Below are positions 34,712-44,772 of a DNA stretch of 64,000 bases, in pieces. Numbering within the stretch: the first letter of the stretch is position 1; each line of letters opens with the position of its first letter. A program made the position numbers and the translations under genes. The stretch is from Vibrio ishigakensis (GTDB taxonomy: Bacteria; Pseudomonadota; Gammaproteobacteria; Enterobacterales; Vibrionaceae), in assembly GCF_024347675.1 (NCBI RefSeq), contig NZ_AP024881.1, positions 1 to 64,000 of the forward strand. Direction: 5' to 3'. A model generated the notes under the pieces. The model was not told the DNA's origin. It was given only the letters and a program-made list of their open reading frames with translations, and searched no databases.

Positions 34712-37234
34712 TTGCAAGCATACATGTCCAAATTAATCGCTAGACTCGACGCGCTCAATGAGCAGCGTAAACAACGAGCTCTAGACATGATGGATGTCCG
34801 TGGCAGACAAGTATTTTCTCTCATCCCTGTACTTCTTCACTACAACCATCCCGTGATTCCTGGCTATGCCGGCGAAAGTGTCCCGCATGGTGTTTTTGAT
34901 TTCGACCTTGATGACAATCAGCAACAACAGATTGCTGAATTTGCCAAGTCTTGTGGCGACCGCGTAGCTGCACCTGAGCAACGCGATATTCTTGCCCTAT
35001 ACACCATGGGCAGCACCTCTTCTATTGGCCAAAGCCTTACCAGTGACCTAGATATCTGGGTATGTATCTCTCCGCAGATGTCAGCAGAGCAGCGCAGTGA
35101 TCTTGCGAACAAGTGTTCAAAAATTACCGATTGGGCTCAGCAACAGGGTGTTGAGGCAAACTTCTTCCTGATGGACGACCAACGCTTTAAGCAAGCGCGT
35201 TCTGAAGAGATGACTGGCGACAACTGTGGTTCCTCTCAGCACATGCTTCTTCTAGACGAGTTTTATCGCTCGGCTATGCGTATGGCTGGTCAACGCCTGC
35301 TGTGGAGTGTTGTGCCACCTGAGATGGAAGAGTGCTACGACCAATATGTACTTGAGTTGTGCAACAGTGGAGCTATTGATTGTAATCAGTGGCTCGACTT
35401 TGGACAGCTTAACAAAATCCCTGCTGAAGAGTACTTCGGTTCTAGCTTGTGGCAATTGTTCAAGAGTATCGACTCACCGTATAAATCGGTGCTGAAGGCT
35501 ATTCTGCTTGAAGCATATTCTTGGGAATACCCACAAACTCAGCTGCTTAGCATCGACACCAAGCGTCGTTTCTTTGCTCACGAGCCAGACCTGTATGGTA
35601 TGGACGCGTATTACGTGATGCTAGAGAAGGTAACTCGTTACCTGACTCGCATCGGTGATGAAAAGCGTCTTGACCTTGTGCGCCGCTGTTTCTATCTCAA
35701 AACCCACGAAAAGCTATCACAAGAACCTAAGATGGGTTCGGTATCTTGGCGTCGTGAGGTGATGCAGCTCATGGTTGCTGACTGGGGCTGGGATCACGAT
35801 AAGCTAGAAGAGTTAGATACTCGTCGTCACTGGAAAGTAGAGCGCGTTAAGATCGTGCATCACAATCTTCTCGATGCCTTGATGACTAGCTACCGCAATC
35901 TGATCCAATTTGCACGTCGCAACGATATCACCTCTGTGATCAGCCCGCAGGATATCTCTATCCTAGCGCGTAAGCTGTATGCGGCGTTTGAGGTGTTGCC
36001 TGGCAAAGTGACACTGCTAAACCAACAGATCTCTCAAGACCTGCATGAATCAGACCTTAGCTTTATCCAAGTAGAGCAAGGCGGCGTGAATCAAGCGGGT
36101 TGGTATATGTACAAGCAACCTCTCATTGCTCAGCGTATCCTTGGTCAAGCACCGATCGAGCACCATAGCTCACTCAGCAAACTGGTGGCTTGGTCTTTCT
36201 TCAATGGCTTGATTACAGAGTCCACACGCCTGCACTCAGTTGTTCGCAGTGCTGATACAGATATCGACAAGCTGTATCAGATGGTGGGTGACCTGCGTAA
36301 TACCTTCTCGCTTCGTAAGCGCCGTCCAACTATGGAAGCGCTGGCCAGTCCATGTGAAGTTAGCCAGCTTGCCATGTTCATCAACCTTGAAGATGACCCA
36401 ACAGAGCGACTAACAGATAAACAAGCGAAGAAAGATGCGCGTAACGTGAATCTATTCTCTTGTGGTCGAGATAACAGCTGCCTGATTGGCAGTATCGATC
36501 TGGTTTATCGTAACTCTTGGCATGAGGTGCGTACCCTACACTTTAGGGGCGAAACCAGCGTGCTGGATGCGCTAAAGACTATCCTAGGTAAGATGCACCA
36601 AGATGCAATGGCGCCTGAGTCAGTGGATGTGTTCTGCTATAGCAAGAACTTCCGTGGTCTTATGCGTAATACCATCTATCAATTGCTTGCTGAGTGCATC
36701 GAGATGCGCTTGAAGCCGGTTGAGCAGGAGAAGCGTCGTCGCTTCAAGGCTATCGGTGTGGGTGAGAAGATGTATGGTCTGTTCTTTGAGCGCCGTGGCG
36801 TATCCGTACAAGCCCTAGAGAATTCAGTAGAGTTCTATCAAAGCATCTCCACCAACAAGCTAACTGGCTCTCCACTGGATAAGCTCGATCGTGAGGCAGA
36901 CTTTTCGATGCCAACCGTCATCGACAGCTTTGCCAGTGAGGGTCTAATTCAGTTCTTCTTTGAGGATACTACCGACGGGTTCAACATCTATGTGTTAGAT
37001 GAGAATAACAAGGTAGAGGCTTATCATAGATACAACAACGATAAGAACCATGTGATTGCAGAAGTGAATAACTTCTACACCAATGACATGGGTCGTGAGT
37101 CAGATGATAAGGCGAACTTCAATCTTCCTCAGTACTATCAGATTATTCATCAGAAAGGGCAGGATAGCTTCGTAGTGCCGTATCGTAGTGACAGCGAGTT
37201 ACACTCTACCCCTTCTGCAGTGATCGGTGCTTAA
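34712..37234 (+). CDS. cyaA: Class I adenylate cyclase
   Basis: Makes cAMP from ATP for CRP signalling. The protein has 840 residues, with the catalytic domain in the N-terminal half and the glucose-responsive regulatory domain after it. The nucleotidyltransferase-like motif MGSTSSIGQSLTSDLDIWVC has GS at 100-101 and the acidic pair D112/D114. The start is TTG 34712, preceded by AGGAAA; the reading MQAYMSKLIARLDALNEQRK aligns with E. coli CyaA, which also begins with TTG, so the weak start codon is probably a conserved brake. An ATG four codons later is less likely. The stop overlaps the cyaY stop within TTAA. Confidence 0.96.
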   Translation: MQAYMSKLIARLDALNEQRKQRALDMMDVRGRQVFSLIPVLLHYNHPVIPGYAGESVPHGVFDFDLDDNQQQQIAEFAKSCGDRVAAPEQRDILALYTMGSTSSIGQSLTSDLDIWVCISPQMSAEQRSDLANKCSKITDWAQQQGVEANFFLMDDQRFKQARSEEMTGDNCGSSQHMLLLDEFYRSAMRMAGQRLLWSVVPPEMEECYDQYVLELCNSGAIDCNQWLDFGQLNKIPAEEYFGSSLWQLFKSIDSPYKSVLKAILLEAYSWEYPQTQLLSIDTKRRFFAHEPDLYGMDAYYVMLEKVTRYLTRIGDEKRLDLVRRCFYLKTHEKLSQEPKMGSVSWRREVMQLMVADWGWDHDKLEELDTRRHWKVERVKIVHHNLLDALMTSYRNLIQFARRNDITSVISPQDISILARKLYAAFEVLPGKVTLLNQQISQDLHESDLSFIQVEQGGVNQAGWYMYKQPLIAQRILGQAPIEHHSSLSKLVAWSFFNGLITESTRLHSVVRSADTDIDKLYQMVGDLRNTFSLRKRRPTMEALASPCEVSQLAMFINLEDDPTERLTDKQAKKDARNVNLFSCGRDNSCLIGSIDLVYRNSWHEVRTLHFRGETSVLDALKTILGKMHQDAMAPESVDVFCYSKNFRGLMRNTIYQLLAECIEMRLKPVEQEKRRRFKAIGVGEKMYGLFFERRGVSVQALENSVEFYQSISTNKLTGSPLDKLDREADFSMPTVIDSFASEGLIQFFFEDTTDGFNIYVLDENNKVEAYHRYNNDKNHVIAEVNNFYTNDMGRESDDKANFNLPQYYQIIHQKGQDSFVVPYRSDSELHSTPSAVIGA

Positions 37235-37545
37235 ACCCAGTCGATCTCTTCGCCGGCTTGAAGCTCACACTCTTGTTTTACCAATTCAAACAGTTCTTTA
37301 CCTGTCTTTGAACAGATCCATTTGTCGTCCTGCAAAGCAAAGTGATAGCCACCGGTTTTAGAGGCTAACCAGATCTCGCGCATTGGTTCTTGCTTGTTGA
37401 TGATGATCTGGCTACGGTCTTCGAATTCTAGGGTCATTACGTTGCCCGTGATTTCGAAATCGATGTCAGCGCCTGAATCTTCGATGGCTTCCTCAATGGC
37501 CGACATCTGTTGATCCGCTAATTGGTGAAACTCACTGTCCTTCAT
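37231..37545 (-). CDS. cyaY: Iron-sulfur cluster assembly protein CyaY (frataxin)
   Basis: Bacterial frataxin, which binds iron and regulates IscS-driven Fe-S assembly. It has 104 residues. The acidic first helix (ADQQMSAIEEAIEDSGADIDFE) that binds iron, and the sheet motifs NVMTLEFEDRSQIIINKQEP and REIWLASKTGGYHF, are diagnostic. It converges with cyaA with a 4-base overlap (TTAA), each strand using the palindrome for its stop codon. Next to cyaA, as in E. coli. Confidence 0.96.
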   Translation of the reverse strand: MKDSEFHQLADQQMSAIEEAIEDSGADIDFEITGNVMTLEFEDRSQIIINKQEPMREIWLASKTGGYHFALQDDKWICSKTGKELFELVKQECELQAGEEIDWV

Positions 37546-37617
37546 GTGTTGTTCCTATTGCTTTTCTTTACGGTGGTGCGATTATAGAGGGATACATCAA
37601 AATATCACTCAAGTGCA

Positions 37618-37743
37618 ATGAAAAAAATTATCACGCTATTGTGCCTAGGTTCTGCTCTTGTTCTAGCAGGCTGTGGCCAAACTGGACCTCTGTACATGCC
37701 AGAGGATGCACCACAACAATCACCGGATCAACCCGCGCAATAG
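37618..37743 (+). CDS. lptM: Small outer-membrane lipoprotein LptM (YifL)
   Basis: A 41-residue lipoprotein, too short for most ORF filters. The signal peptide MKKIITLLCLGSALVLAGC has the lipobox LAGC with Cys19, and the mature part begins CGQTGPLYMP, the conserved LptM/YifL sequence. In E. coli LptM aids disulfide maturation and assembly of the LPS translocon LptD by mimicking LPS. The residue after the Cys is Gly, consistent with outer-membrane sorting. It lies 20 bases before lysA; in enterobacteria it precedes dapF. Confidence 0.93.
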   Translation: MKKIITLLCLGSALVLAGCGQTGPLYMPEDAPQQSPDQPAQ

Positions 37744-37763
37744 TCAGCAGTAAGGATTAAGTC

Positions 37764-39017
37764 TTGGATTATTTCAACTATAAGGATGATGGGCAGCTGT
37801 GGGCTGAAGATGTCTCGCTGTCACAGGTTGCGGAGCAGTTTGGAACCCCAACATACGTCTATTCACGTGCCACGCTAGAGCGCCACTGGAAAGCGTTCGA
37901 TCAATCTGTTGGGGATTTCCCTCATCTTGTTTGTTATGCCGTTAAAGCAAACTCAAATATTGGTGTTCTAAACGCCCTTGCTCGTTTGGGCTCTGGCTTT
38001 GATATCGTTTCTCGTGGTGAACTTGAGCGCGTTGTTGCTGCAGGTGGCGATCCGTCTAAAGTGGTGTTCTCTGGTGTAGGTAAAACTGCGGATGAGATCC
38101 AGCGTGCACTAGAGTTGAACATCAAGTGTTTCAACGTAGAGTCTGAGCCTGAGCTTGAGCGTATCAACCAGGTTGCGAGTGAGATGGGTGTTAAGGCGCC
38201 GATTTCTCTGCGTATCAACCCAGATGTGGATGCTAAGACTCACCCATACATCTCTACCGGCCTACGTGATAACAAGTTTGGTATTGCCTTTGACCAAGCG
38301 TCTCGCGTGTATCAGGTCGCTCAAGAGCTACCTAACCTAGATGTTGTTGGTATCGATTGCCACATCGGCTCTCAGCTTACCGAGATTGAACCTTTTATTG
38401 ATGCGGTTGACCGTCTGCTAGGCCTTATCGACCAGCTTCGTGCCGAGGGTGTGAACATCAAGCACCTAGACGTAGGTGGTGGCCTTGGCGTTGTTTATCG
38501 TGATGAACTGCCACCGGGTCCATCAGACTATGCAAAAGCACTGCTAGCGCGTCTGCACAATCACCCTGACCTTGAGCTTATCTTTGAGCCGGGCCGTGCT
38601 ATCGCAGCCAACGCAGGTATCCTGCTAACAAAAGTTGAGTTCTTGAAGCACACAGAACATAAGAACTTTGCCATCATCGATGCAGCTATGAATGACCTAA
38701 TGCGTCCAGCGCTTTATCAAGCATGGCAGGACATAGTGCCTGTAATTCCTCGAGAGGGCGAAGCGCACACCTATGACATGGTTGGCCCTATCTGTGAAAC
38801 GGGTGACTTCCTGGGTAAAGACCGTAGCCTAGTGCTTGAGCAAGAAGACCTGCTAGCGGTTCGCAGTGCGGGTGCTTATGGCTTTACTATGTCGTCAAAC
38901 TACAACTCACGTCCGCGTGTAGCTGAGGTGATGGTTGATGGCGATAAGGTTCATCTAGTGCGTCAACGCGAGAGCATTGAGAGTTTGTGGCAGCTTGAGA
39001 GTATTCTTCCGGAGTAA
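37764..39017 (+). CDS. lysA: Diaminopimelate decarboxylase
   Basis: PLP enzyme that makes L-lysine from meso-diaminopimelate, the last lysine-pathway step. The protein has 417 residues and an alanine-racemase-type barrel. The PLP lysine is K61 (YAVKANSN); HIGSQ and EPGRAI(A) bind PLP phosphate; the second-domain CETGDFLG contributes the active-site Cys. The start is TTG 37764 with an AAGGA site at 37751-37755, and the N-terminus MDYFNYKDDGQLWAEDVSL fits homologs. Here it sits between lptM and dapF, which puts the enzymes for DAP and lysine together; E. coli keeps lysA elsewhere. Confidence 0.96.
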   Translation: MDYFNYKDDGQLWAEDVSLSQVAEQFGTPTYVYSRATLERHWKAFDQSVGDFPHLVCYAVKANSNIGVLNALARLGSGFDIVSRGELERVVAAGGDPSKVVFSGVGKTADEIQRALELNIKCFNVESEPELERINQVASEMGVKAPISLRINPDVDAKTHPYISTGLRDNKFGIAFDQASRVYQVAQELPNLDVVGIDCHIGSQLTEIEPFIDAVDRLLGLIDQLRAEGVNIKHLDVGGGLGVVYRDELPPGPSDYAKALLARLHNHPDLELIFEPGRAIAANAGILLTKVEFLKHTEHKNFAIIDAAMNDLMRPALYQAWQDIVPVIPREGEAHTYDMVGPICETGDFLGKDRSLVLEQEDLLAVRSAGAYGFTMSSNYNSRPRVAEVMVDGDKVHLVRQRESIESLWQLESILPE

Positions 39018-39026
39018 GTAAACAGA

Positions 39027-39857
39027 ATGCATTTCCACTTTTCTAAGATGCATGGGCTTGGCAACGACTTTATGGTGGTTGATTGCATTACCCAGAACAT
39101 CTTCTTTTCTCCAGAATTGATCCGCCGTTTGGCGGGTCGTCATACAGGCGTGGGCTTCGACCAGCTATTGGTTGTGGAAGCGCCGTATGACCCAGAAACC
39201 GACTTTCATTATCGTATCTTCAACGCAGATGGCTCAGAGGTAGAGCAGTGTGGTAACGGCGCTCGTTGCTTTGCGCGCTTCGTAACCATGAAGGGTTTGA
39301 CCAACAAATACAGCATCCGTGTAAGCACCAAGAAGGGCAAAATCTTGCTCAAGCTTGAGGGCGAAGACCAAGTGATGGTTAACATGGGTGTCCCTGAATT
39401 TGAGCCAAACAAGATCCCGTTCAAAGCTAAACAAGCGGAGAAGACCTATATTCTTCGTGCCGGTCATCACACTCTGTTCTGCGGCTCGGTGAGCATGGGC
39501 AATCCACATGTTGTGACTGTGGTTGATGATGTAGCAACCGCAAATGTGGAAGAGATTGGTCCTTTGCTTGAATCTCATGAACGTTTCCCAGAACGTGTGA
39601 ATGCGGGCTTTATGCAGGTGCTGAGTCGCGACAAGATTAACCTTCGTGTTTATGAGCGTGGTGCAGGTGAAACTCAGGCGTGTGGCACAGGCGCATGTGC
39701 CGCAGTGGCTGTCGGTATTCAGCAGGGTCTTCTAGACTCTTCTGTAGAGGTATCTCTGCCGGGTGGTAAGCTACGCATTGATTGGCAGGGAGAGGGTAAA
39801 CCTCTGTTTATGACGGGTTCAGCAACCCATGTATTCGACGGACAGATCAGCTGCTAG
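39027..39857 (+). CDS. dapF: Diaminopimelate epimerase
   Basis: Cofactor-free epimerase converting L,L-DAP to meso-DAP for lysine and peptidoglycan. It has 276 residues. The two catalytic cysteines are C75 ([10 protein letters not shown]) and C219 ([15 protein letters not shown]). The N-terminus [19 protein letters not shown] is standard. It lies 9 bases after lysA and 9 before the DUF484 gene, within one operon. Confidence 0.97.
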   Translation: MHFHFSKMHGLGNDFMVVDCITQNIFFSPELIRRLAGRHTGVGFDQLLVVEAPYDPETDFHYRIFNADGSEVEQCGNGARCFARFVTMKGLTNKYSIRVSTKKGKILLKLEGEDQVMVNMGVPEFEPNKIPFKAKQAEKTYILRAGHHTLFCGSVSMGNPHVVTVVDDVATANVEEIGPLLESHERFPERVNAGFMQVLSRDKINLRVYERGAGETQACGTGACAAVAVGIQQGLLDSSVEVSLPGGKLRIDWQGEGKPLFMTGSATHVFDGQISC

Positions 39858-39866
39858 GGATAGAAT

Positions 39867-40574
39867 TTGCAAACGGTTGAAAAAGCCATTCCACAGATCT
39901 CCTCTCACTCAGTAGAGGAGTTCTTGCGTGACAACCCAGATTTCTTTGTGGGACGCGAAGACCTTCTTGATGCCCTTACTCTTTCTCATGAAGAGAAGGG
40001 CTCTGTCTCTTTGGTAGAGATCAAACTGCAACGTCAGCGTGAGCAGCTGCATTCGGTTCAAGGTGAGCAACAGAAGCTACTCAATCTGATTAGCAACAAC
40101 GACCGCACTCTGCGACACTTCATCCAAGCTGAAAAACGTATGTTGTTTGCCCGTTGTGGTGAGCAGGTACTGAGTGTTTTGGAGTACAGCGCTGAGCAAC
40201 TCAAGCTTAAAGCTGATTTAGGTATTCAAGACCACCAAAACTCCGCTGTAACCGTAAGCAAGGAAAACTGGCAGCGTTTCAAGAGTCAGCACCTTGGTGA
40301 GCGTGGTGTTTACCTGGGTAGACTTAAGCGCAGTGACCGCGAACTACTATTCGGTGATAAGGCAGCTAACTTTGACCTAGGTTCGTTTGTGATCATCTCT
40401 TTCGAGCATCCAGAGCTTGAGGGATTCCTCAGCTTCTATAGCGAAGATGGCGGTCATTTCGAACCAAGCCAAGACACCCTATATTTGGGACATCTGGCGA
40501 TGGTAACCGCTCATCAGATCTGCCAACTTCCATGGCAAACCGTTCAGACGTTACATGCAGAATCCTGTACCTGA
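39867..40574 (+). CDS. DUF484 family protein (YigA-like)
   Basis: A 235-residue soluble protein of the DUF484 family, related to GAF domains; the function is unknown. The N-terminal [22 protein letters not shown] and a coiled-coil stretch (about 50-80) are family features, followed by a GAF-like sheet domain. The start is TTG 39867. Its last 20 bases overlap the start of xerC, the constant neighbour of this family, suggesting coupled expression and a possible link to chromosome-dimer resolution, but that is inference. Confidence 0.85.
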   Translation: MQTVEKAIPQISSHSVEEFLRDNPDFFVGREDLLDALTLSHEEKGSVSLVEIKLQRQREQLHSVQGEQQKLLNLISNNDRTLRHFIQAEKRMLFARCGEQVLSVLEYSAEQLKLKADLGIQDHQNSAVTVSKENWQRFKSQHLGERGVYLGRLKRSDRELLFGDKAANFDLGSFVIISFEHPELEGFLSFYSEDGGHFEPSQDTLYLGHLAMVTAHQICQLPWQTVQTLHAESCT

Positions 40575-41475
40575 TTCTCTATCTGATCGCCTAGAAGCAT
40601 TTATCGCGCATCTTAAGAATGAGCGAGGGGTGAGCGAGCATACCCAGGCCAACTATCATAGACAATTGACTATTATCGCTGGGCAACTTAGCGCTCTAGG
40701 TGTTACTGAATGGCAGAAGGTGGACACGGCATGGGTACGCCAGATAGCGGCGAAAGGGGCTCGTGAGGGTCTAAAACCCAACAGTTTAGCTACACGTCTT
40801 TCTTGTTTGCGCAGCTTTTTTGATTTCTTAGTGCTAAAAGGTGTTATCAAAGCAAATCCAGCTAAAGGGGTAAGCTCACCCCGAGCACACAAGCGTCTTC
40901 CTAAAAACCTCGATGTAGACCAAACCAATCAACTTCTCGAGATAGACATGGATGATCCCTTGGCTATTCGTGATCGCGCCATGATGGAGTTGATGTATGG
41001 CACCGGAATGCGTCTGTCGGAGATAGTGTCGCTGGATGTTGACCACATCTCTAATGGGCGCGGAGAGATCCGAGTCATAGGTAAGGGTAACAAGGAGCGT
41101 ATCGTTCCCTTTAGCGGTGAGGCCAGAGTCTGGGTGGAGCATTGGTGCCGAGTACGACCAGATCTGCTCAAATATGAAGAGCCAGCACTGTTTATCTCTA
41201 AACTAGGTAAACGAATTTCTCATCGCAACGTACAAAAGCGTATGGCCGAGTGGGGTATCAAACAGGGGGTTTCTAGCCATGTTACTCCCCACAAGCTGAG
41301 GCACTCATTTGCGACACATATTCTAGAGTCCAGCGGCAACCTAAGAGCGGTGCAAGAGATGCTCGGGCACGAGAGCTTGTCTACTACTCAGGTTTATACT
41401 CATTTGGATTTTCAACATCTAGCACAGGTGTATGACAATGCCCATCCTAGGGCGAAGAAGAAATCGGAGGACTAG
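40555..41475 (+). CDS. xerC: Tyrosine recombinase XerC
   Basis: Works with XerD at dif to resolve chromosome dimers. It has 306 residues with an N-terminal SAM-like core-binding domain (about 10-110) and the catalytic domain. All active residues are present: R153 (GTGMRLSEI), K177 (VIGKGNKER), H246 and R249 (HKLRH), H272 (LGHESL) and the nucleophile Y281 (TQVYTHLD). It overlaps the DUF484 gene by 20 bases and the next gene by one base (TAGTG). It belongs to the core chromosome, not to an integron. Confidence 0.97.
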   Translation: MQNPVPDSLSDRLEAFIAHLKNERGVSEHTQANYHRQLTIIAGQLSALGVTEWQKVDTAWVRQIAAKGAREGLKPNSLATRLSCLRSFFDFLVLKGVIKANPAKGVSSPRAHKRLPKNLDVDQTNQLLEIDMDDPLAIRDRAMMELMYGTGMRLSEIVSLDVDHISNGRGEIRVIGKGNKERIVPFSGEARVWVEHWCRVRPDLLKYEEPALFISKLGKRISHRNVQKRMAEWGIKQGVSSHVTPHKLRHSFATHILESSGNLRAVQEMLGHESLSTTQVYTHLDFQHLAQVYDNAHPRAKKKSED

Positions 41476-42191
41476 TGCGCTTCTATCGTGGACTTTCGCC
41501 TATTAAGGCGATGACATTCGACCTTGATGACACCCTCTATGATAACCATCCGGTTATTAGAAACCTCGAGCGTGAGCTGAGGTCATGGCTGGTGACACGC
41601 TTTCCTGAGCTAGATAGATTTGAAGCCACTGATTGGATGGCGTTCAAGCGAAAGGCTATAAATAGCCATCCTGATCTAAAACACGATGTGACTAAAGCGC
41701 GCGAGAAACAGTTGTCTCTGGTGTTCCAATCCATAGGCGTTGCTGAAGAAGAGATAGCAGAGGCTGTGTCCGACACCATGCATCAGGTCTATCTACTGCG
41801 CAATGAGTTTGAGGTACCAGAAAGCTCTATCGAAACCTTGAAGCAGCTCAGTAAAATTATTCCGCTGGTGGCTATAACCAATGGCAACGTCGACCTTGAG
41901 AAGATAGGTATCGCCAAATATTTCCAGTTGGTGTTAAAGGCGGGGCCAAATGGCAAAGCTAAGCCATCCAAAGACCTTTTCCAGAAAGCGAGCGACTTTC
42001 TAGACTTAGATCCTGAACATATTTTGCATGTAGGTGACCACTTGATCAGTGATGTGTCAGGTGCAAAGCGAGCGGGTTTTCAGGCTGCATGGTTTAACGA
42101 CAAACCCCGAACTCTAACTACAGCGGATAAGCCATCTGTATTGCCTGACGTCGAGATATCCTATATCCCTCACCTGCTTAAACTAATTTAG
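41475..42191 (+). CDS. yigB: HAD-family hydrolase YigB (FMN / 5-amino-uracil phosphate phosphatase)
   Basis: HAD phosphatase of 238 residues. E. coli YigB dephosphorylates FMN and 5-amino-6-ribitylamino-uracil phosphate in riboflavin synthesis. Motif I is MTFDLDDTLYDN (nucleophile Asp), motif II is ITNGN and the DHLISDVSGAKRAG segment gives motif IV. The start is GTG overlapping the xerC TAG by one base. It converges with tapT with a 9-base overlap. The yigA-xerC-yigB order is conserved in enterobacteria. Confidence 0.9.
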   Translation: MRFYRGLSPIKAMTFDLDDTLYDNHPVIRNLERELRSWLVTRFPELDRFEATDWMAFKRKAINSHPDLKHDVTKAREKQLSLVFQSIGVAEEEIAEAVSDTMHQVYLLRNEFEVPESSIETLKQLSKIIPLVAITNGNVDLEKIGIAKYFQLVLKAGPNGKAKPSKDLFQKASDFLDLDPEHILHVGDHLISDVSGAKRAGFQAAWFNDKPRTLTTADKPSVLPDVEISYIPHLLKLI

Positions 42192-42749
42192 TGTGTGTCC
42201 GCTTCTGTCAGCCTGAAAGACCTTTAGATAGTGCTGGAAAAAGCGATTGAGCTTGTCGGCGCTGCTTGTTTCTTCATGTACAGCTAATATGGCACTTCCA
42301 ACCTCAAAGGTGCACAGGTTGCCTGCCTCTTGATTGCGTCTCAGCGAGTAGTTCGAGTCAGAAGCACTATCCAAATGAACCTGAGCAAGCTCTTGTAACC
42401 AAGGGCTTTTATTGAGCATCTTCTTTGCTTCCTGCCAGGTAGCATCCAACACAATATATAAGCTATTGGTAGAGAGAGCGCCTTCTAGCGGAGCGCTGTT
42501 TTCAGATGGAAACAGAAGCCTAGCATTATCATGCTGTTTGATGCGCTCGAGTAACTCAACAGGTGGCGCTGTTCTGCTCCACTCATATTGAGAAACCTGA
42601 GTAAGGCAGCTCGCAAGTAGTTTTCCGGTGTTAGTAGCACGCCTCAGTTCATTGGGGTGATAGAGCAGTACCAATTCAAACGGGCTTTCTACCAAGGGCT
42701 TAGCTTCACACACACAGTTGTGGATGAAGCCACATCTCTCACAGCTCAT
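42183..42749 (-). CDS. tapT: DTW-domain tRNA-uridine aminocarboxypropyltransferase, TapT type
   Basis: Transfers an aminocarboxypropyl group from SAM to a tRNA uridine to make acp3U47. The 188-residue protein has the N-terminal zinc-type cysteines CERC and CVC (C3, C6, C12, C14) and the core motif DATWQEAKKML (the DTW motif here being D-A-T-W). LLYHPNELRRATNTGK is the family substrate-binding region. It lies two bases after the upstream lipoprotein gene on the same strand, so both may share a transcript. The TapT subtype is inferred from length and the motif. Confidence 0.85.
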   Translation of the reverse strand: MSCERCGFIHNCVCEAKPLVESPFELVLLYHPNELRRATNTGKLLASCLTQVSQYEWSRTAPPVELLERIKQHDNARLLFPSENSAPLEGALSTNSLYIVLDATWQEAKKMLNKSPWLQELAQVHLDSASDSNYSLRRNQEAGNLCTFEVGSAILAVHEETSSADKLNRFFQHYLKVFQADRSGHTLN

Positions 42750-42750
42750 A

Positions 42751-43773
42751 CTATTGCTTGTCTAGCACTAGGCCTTTGCCTGTAAGTGGATACTCATTGC
42801 CGTTGATGGTTTCGTTTTGGGTACTGAGTTGGTTACCTTCAAGCTCAAATTCTCGGGTGGCAATAAGCTTTTGGCCTTGGTAGCTCACATTGGTCGCTTC
42901 AATCTTGCCATTGGTTAGTGGCTGCCAGTAACCATTTTCGGTGACATCGTTTGAGCCATCCGCGTAGCTGTAACGAGTCTCTGAGGTGTGGTCAGGCTTT
43001 AGAGTTAAGGTGATGGTGGTGCCATCATCTTGGGTTTGAGCGTAAGAGCCAAACAGTTCTTGGTCGGCTTGATTGCTGAGCGTACTGCAACCCTTGAAGG
43101 CCTTTCCATTTACCTCAACCGAAGAAGAGGTGCCATATAGGCTATCGCTCATTGTGTCACGGCAGATCTGTTTATCGATCGTGAGTGAACCAGAGTTATA
43201 GTCAACGCGGGTTTGAGTAAGGTCTTGCTCAAGCTCTTTAACTGTAAATTCCTGAGCTTCTTGACCCATCTGGGTAAAGGTAACCTTTTGTTCATCGTAG
43301 GTTGCATTCCAGAACGGCTCATTACCAAAGGCGCGGTCAGGACGAGTAGATTGTTCACAACGATTTGGGTTCTCTGCGGTAACCATGTTTACTTCTGTCA
43401 CCACGAATTGAGCTGGGTACTGCTCTGCAAAGCCAGCCGCTGTTGGTTCTAGGTAGCCAAATACCTCAGCATACATTGGCTGGTAAGGCTCACTAGTTAG
43501 ATTGGAAACGGGCTGTTTGAATGCTTCTGGAAGCTGAACCCAGAATGCGTTCTCACTACCACAGGGTTGCAGGGTTCTGACCTCATGACCCCATATCATC
43601 TGCCCTTTGAGCAGGATGCGTGCAGGTGCTGAGTCATCGATAACCAGAGCTTGGTTATCCGCAGAGGTGGTGTCGGTTTCGGCAGGTGGGGTTGGAGTCT
43701 GGCTGCAACCAAACAGTATTAAGCTTGAAGAGAGGGCAACCCAAGTTTTGGTCGCCCTGAACTGAATTTTCAT
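42751..43773 (-). CDS. Outer-membrane-type lipoprotein with COG3650-like domain
   Basis: A 340-residue lipoprotein: signal peptide ending ILFGC, with Ser in the next position (outer-membrane sorting by E. coli rules). The middle has RAFGNEPFWNATYDEQKVTFTQ, a string characteristic of the COG3650/META-like family, paired with conserved cysteines (GCSTL and CRDTM). The C-terminal part has a repeated beta pattern with GSYAQTQDDGTTITL. The function is not known; heat-shock- or envelope-linked relatives exist. It is followed by tapT 1 base away. Confidence 0.75.
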   Translation of the reverse strand: MKIQFRATKTWVALSSSLILFGCSQTPTPPAETDTTSADNQALVIDDSAPARILLKGQMIWGHEVRTLQPCGSENAFWVQLPEAFKQPVSNLTSEPYQPMYAEVFGYLEPTAAGFAEQYPAQFVVTEVNMVTAENPNRCEQSTRPDRAFGNEPFWNATYDEQKVTFTQMGQEAQEFTVKELEQDLTQTRVDYNSGSLTIDKQICRDTMSDSLYGTSSSVEVNGKAFKGCSTLSNQADQELFGSYAQTQDDGTTITLTLKPDHTSETRYSYADGSNDVTENGYWQPLTNGKIEATNVSYQGQKLIATREFELEGNQLSTQNETINGNEYPLTGKGLVLDKQ

Positions 43774-43807
43774 AGTCTACCTGCCGAGAACAATAATCCT
43801 GAGAGGA

Positions 43808-44635
43808 TTAGTCTAACAGGTGTTGCTCCAGATAGTGAGCAACTGCGTCATCTTCGTTGCTACCAATAACAGGGTTGTTTGGCAACGCAGCTTTCACGCG
43901 TGGGTGTGAGGTGCCCATAACATTGCCGATTGCAGCAGCCGTTAGCATCTCAACGTCGTTCATGCCATCACCGAAAGCGATACAGTTTTCTAGTTTCTTG
44001 CCAAGGCTCTCGGCTACCACTTCAAGGGCGTGGCCTTTCGATACTGAACCTGCCATTACCTCAAGACACCAAGGCGTGGAGAAAGCAACGTTTAGCTGAT
44101 CACCAAACTTCTCATTCAATTCTTCTTCAAAGGTCACTAGGTGCTCATGGCTTTCGTGGGTAAAGAAAAGCTTAGCGATATCGGTCGAAGGTGCATTGTC
44201 TTGATTGAATAGCTGGAATTTGAAACCAGAACGTTCGCTAAAAGACAGGATTTTGTCATCGGTCTGGTTAACCCACCAAAGGTCATCTTGGTAGATATGA
44301 ATCATGATCTGTGGGTCTTTGCGGATTACATCCACGATACCTTGAACTAGCGATGGCTCAACGTTTTCACTGTGCATCAGCTTGTCTTGCTGGTCGTGTA
44401 CACGAGCACCATTAGAGGTGATCATATAGGCTGGAATACCGGCAGTTTCACGGATATACGCCACGTCGATATGGTTACGACCGGTGGCGAAAATAAAGGT
44501 ATAACCCTGCTCATGCAGTTTCTTCAATGTCTGCTTGGTGTATTCCGATAGCTGGTGGTCGGGGGCCAGTAGAGTGCCATCTAGGTCCGATGCGACAATG
44601 GAGATTTGTTCGATAGCGTTAGCGTCTTGGGTCAT
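43808..44635 (-). CDS. yigL: Cof-type HAD phosphatase YigL (pyridoxal phosphate phosphatase type)
   Basis: HAD phosphatase with a C2B cap, 275 residues. Motif I ASDLDGTL has nucleophile D17 and acid D19; motif II is ATGR (residue ~55), motif III KGHAL and motif IV FGDGMNDVEML. E. coli YigL dephosphorylates PLP and sugar phosphates, including glucose-6-phosphate under stress. It precedes pldB in the same orientation as in E. coli, but a 137-base gap with an inverted repeat separates them. The specific substrate is inferred from synteny. Confidence 0.88.
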   Translation of the reverse strand: MTQDANAIEQISIVASDLDGTLLAPDHQLSEYTKQTLKKLHEQGYTFIFATGRNHIDVAYIRETAGIPAYMITSNGARVHDQQDKLMHSENVEPSLVQGIVDVIRKDPQIMIHIYQDDLWWVNQTDDKILSFSERSGFKFQLFNQDNAPSTDIAKLFFTHESHEHLVTFEEELNEKFGDQLNVAFSTPWCLEVMAGSVSKGHALEVVAESLGKKLENCIAFGDGMNDVEMLTAAAIGNVMGTSHPRVKAALPNNPVIGSNEDDAVAHYLEQHLLD

Positions 44636-44772
44636 ACCTTTTCTCTTATTTTCAAAAGCATAAACGGCTCGAATGAGCCAGATTGATTAGACAAGATTAT
44701 CTAACCAAGATGGATATTACGTGAAGAAAGAGGAAAGAAAGAGGGTAAATTTGCCTTTCCTCTTTTCCTTAT

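Noticed and set aside
40555..41475. xerC as an integron or phage integrase
   Set aside because: Position in the dapF-DUF484-xerC-yigB operon, length and sequence all match the housekeeping recombinase, and no att-like repeats flank it.
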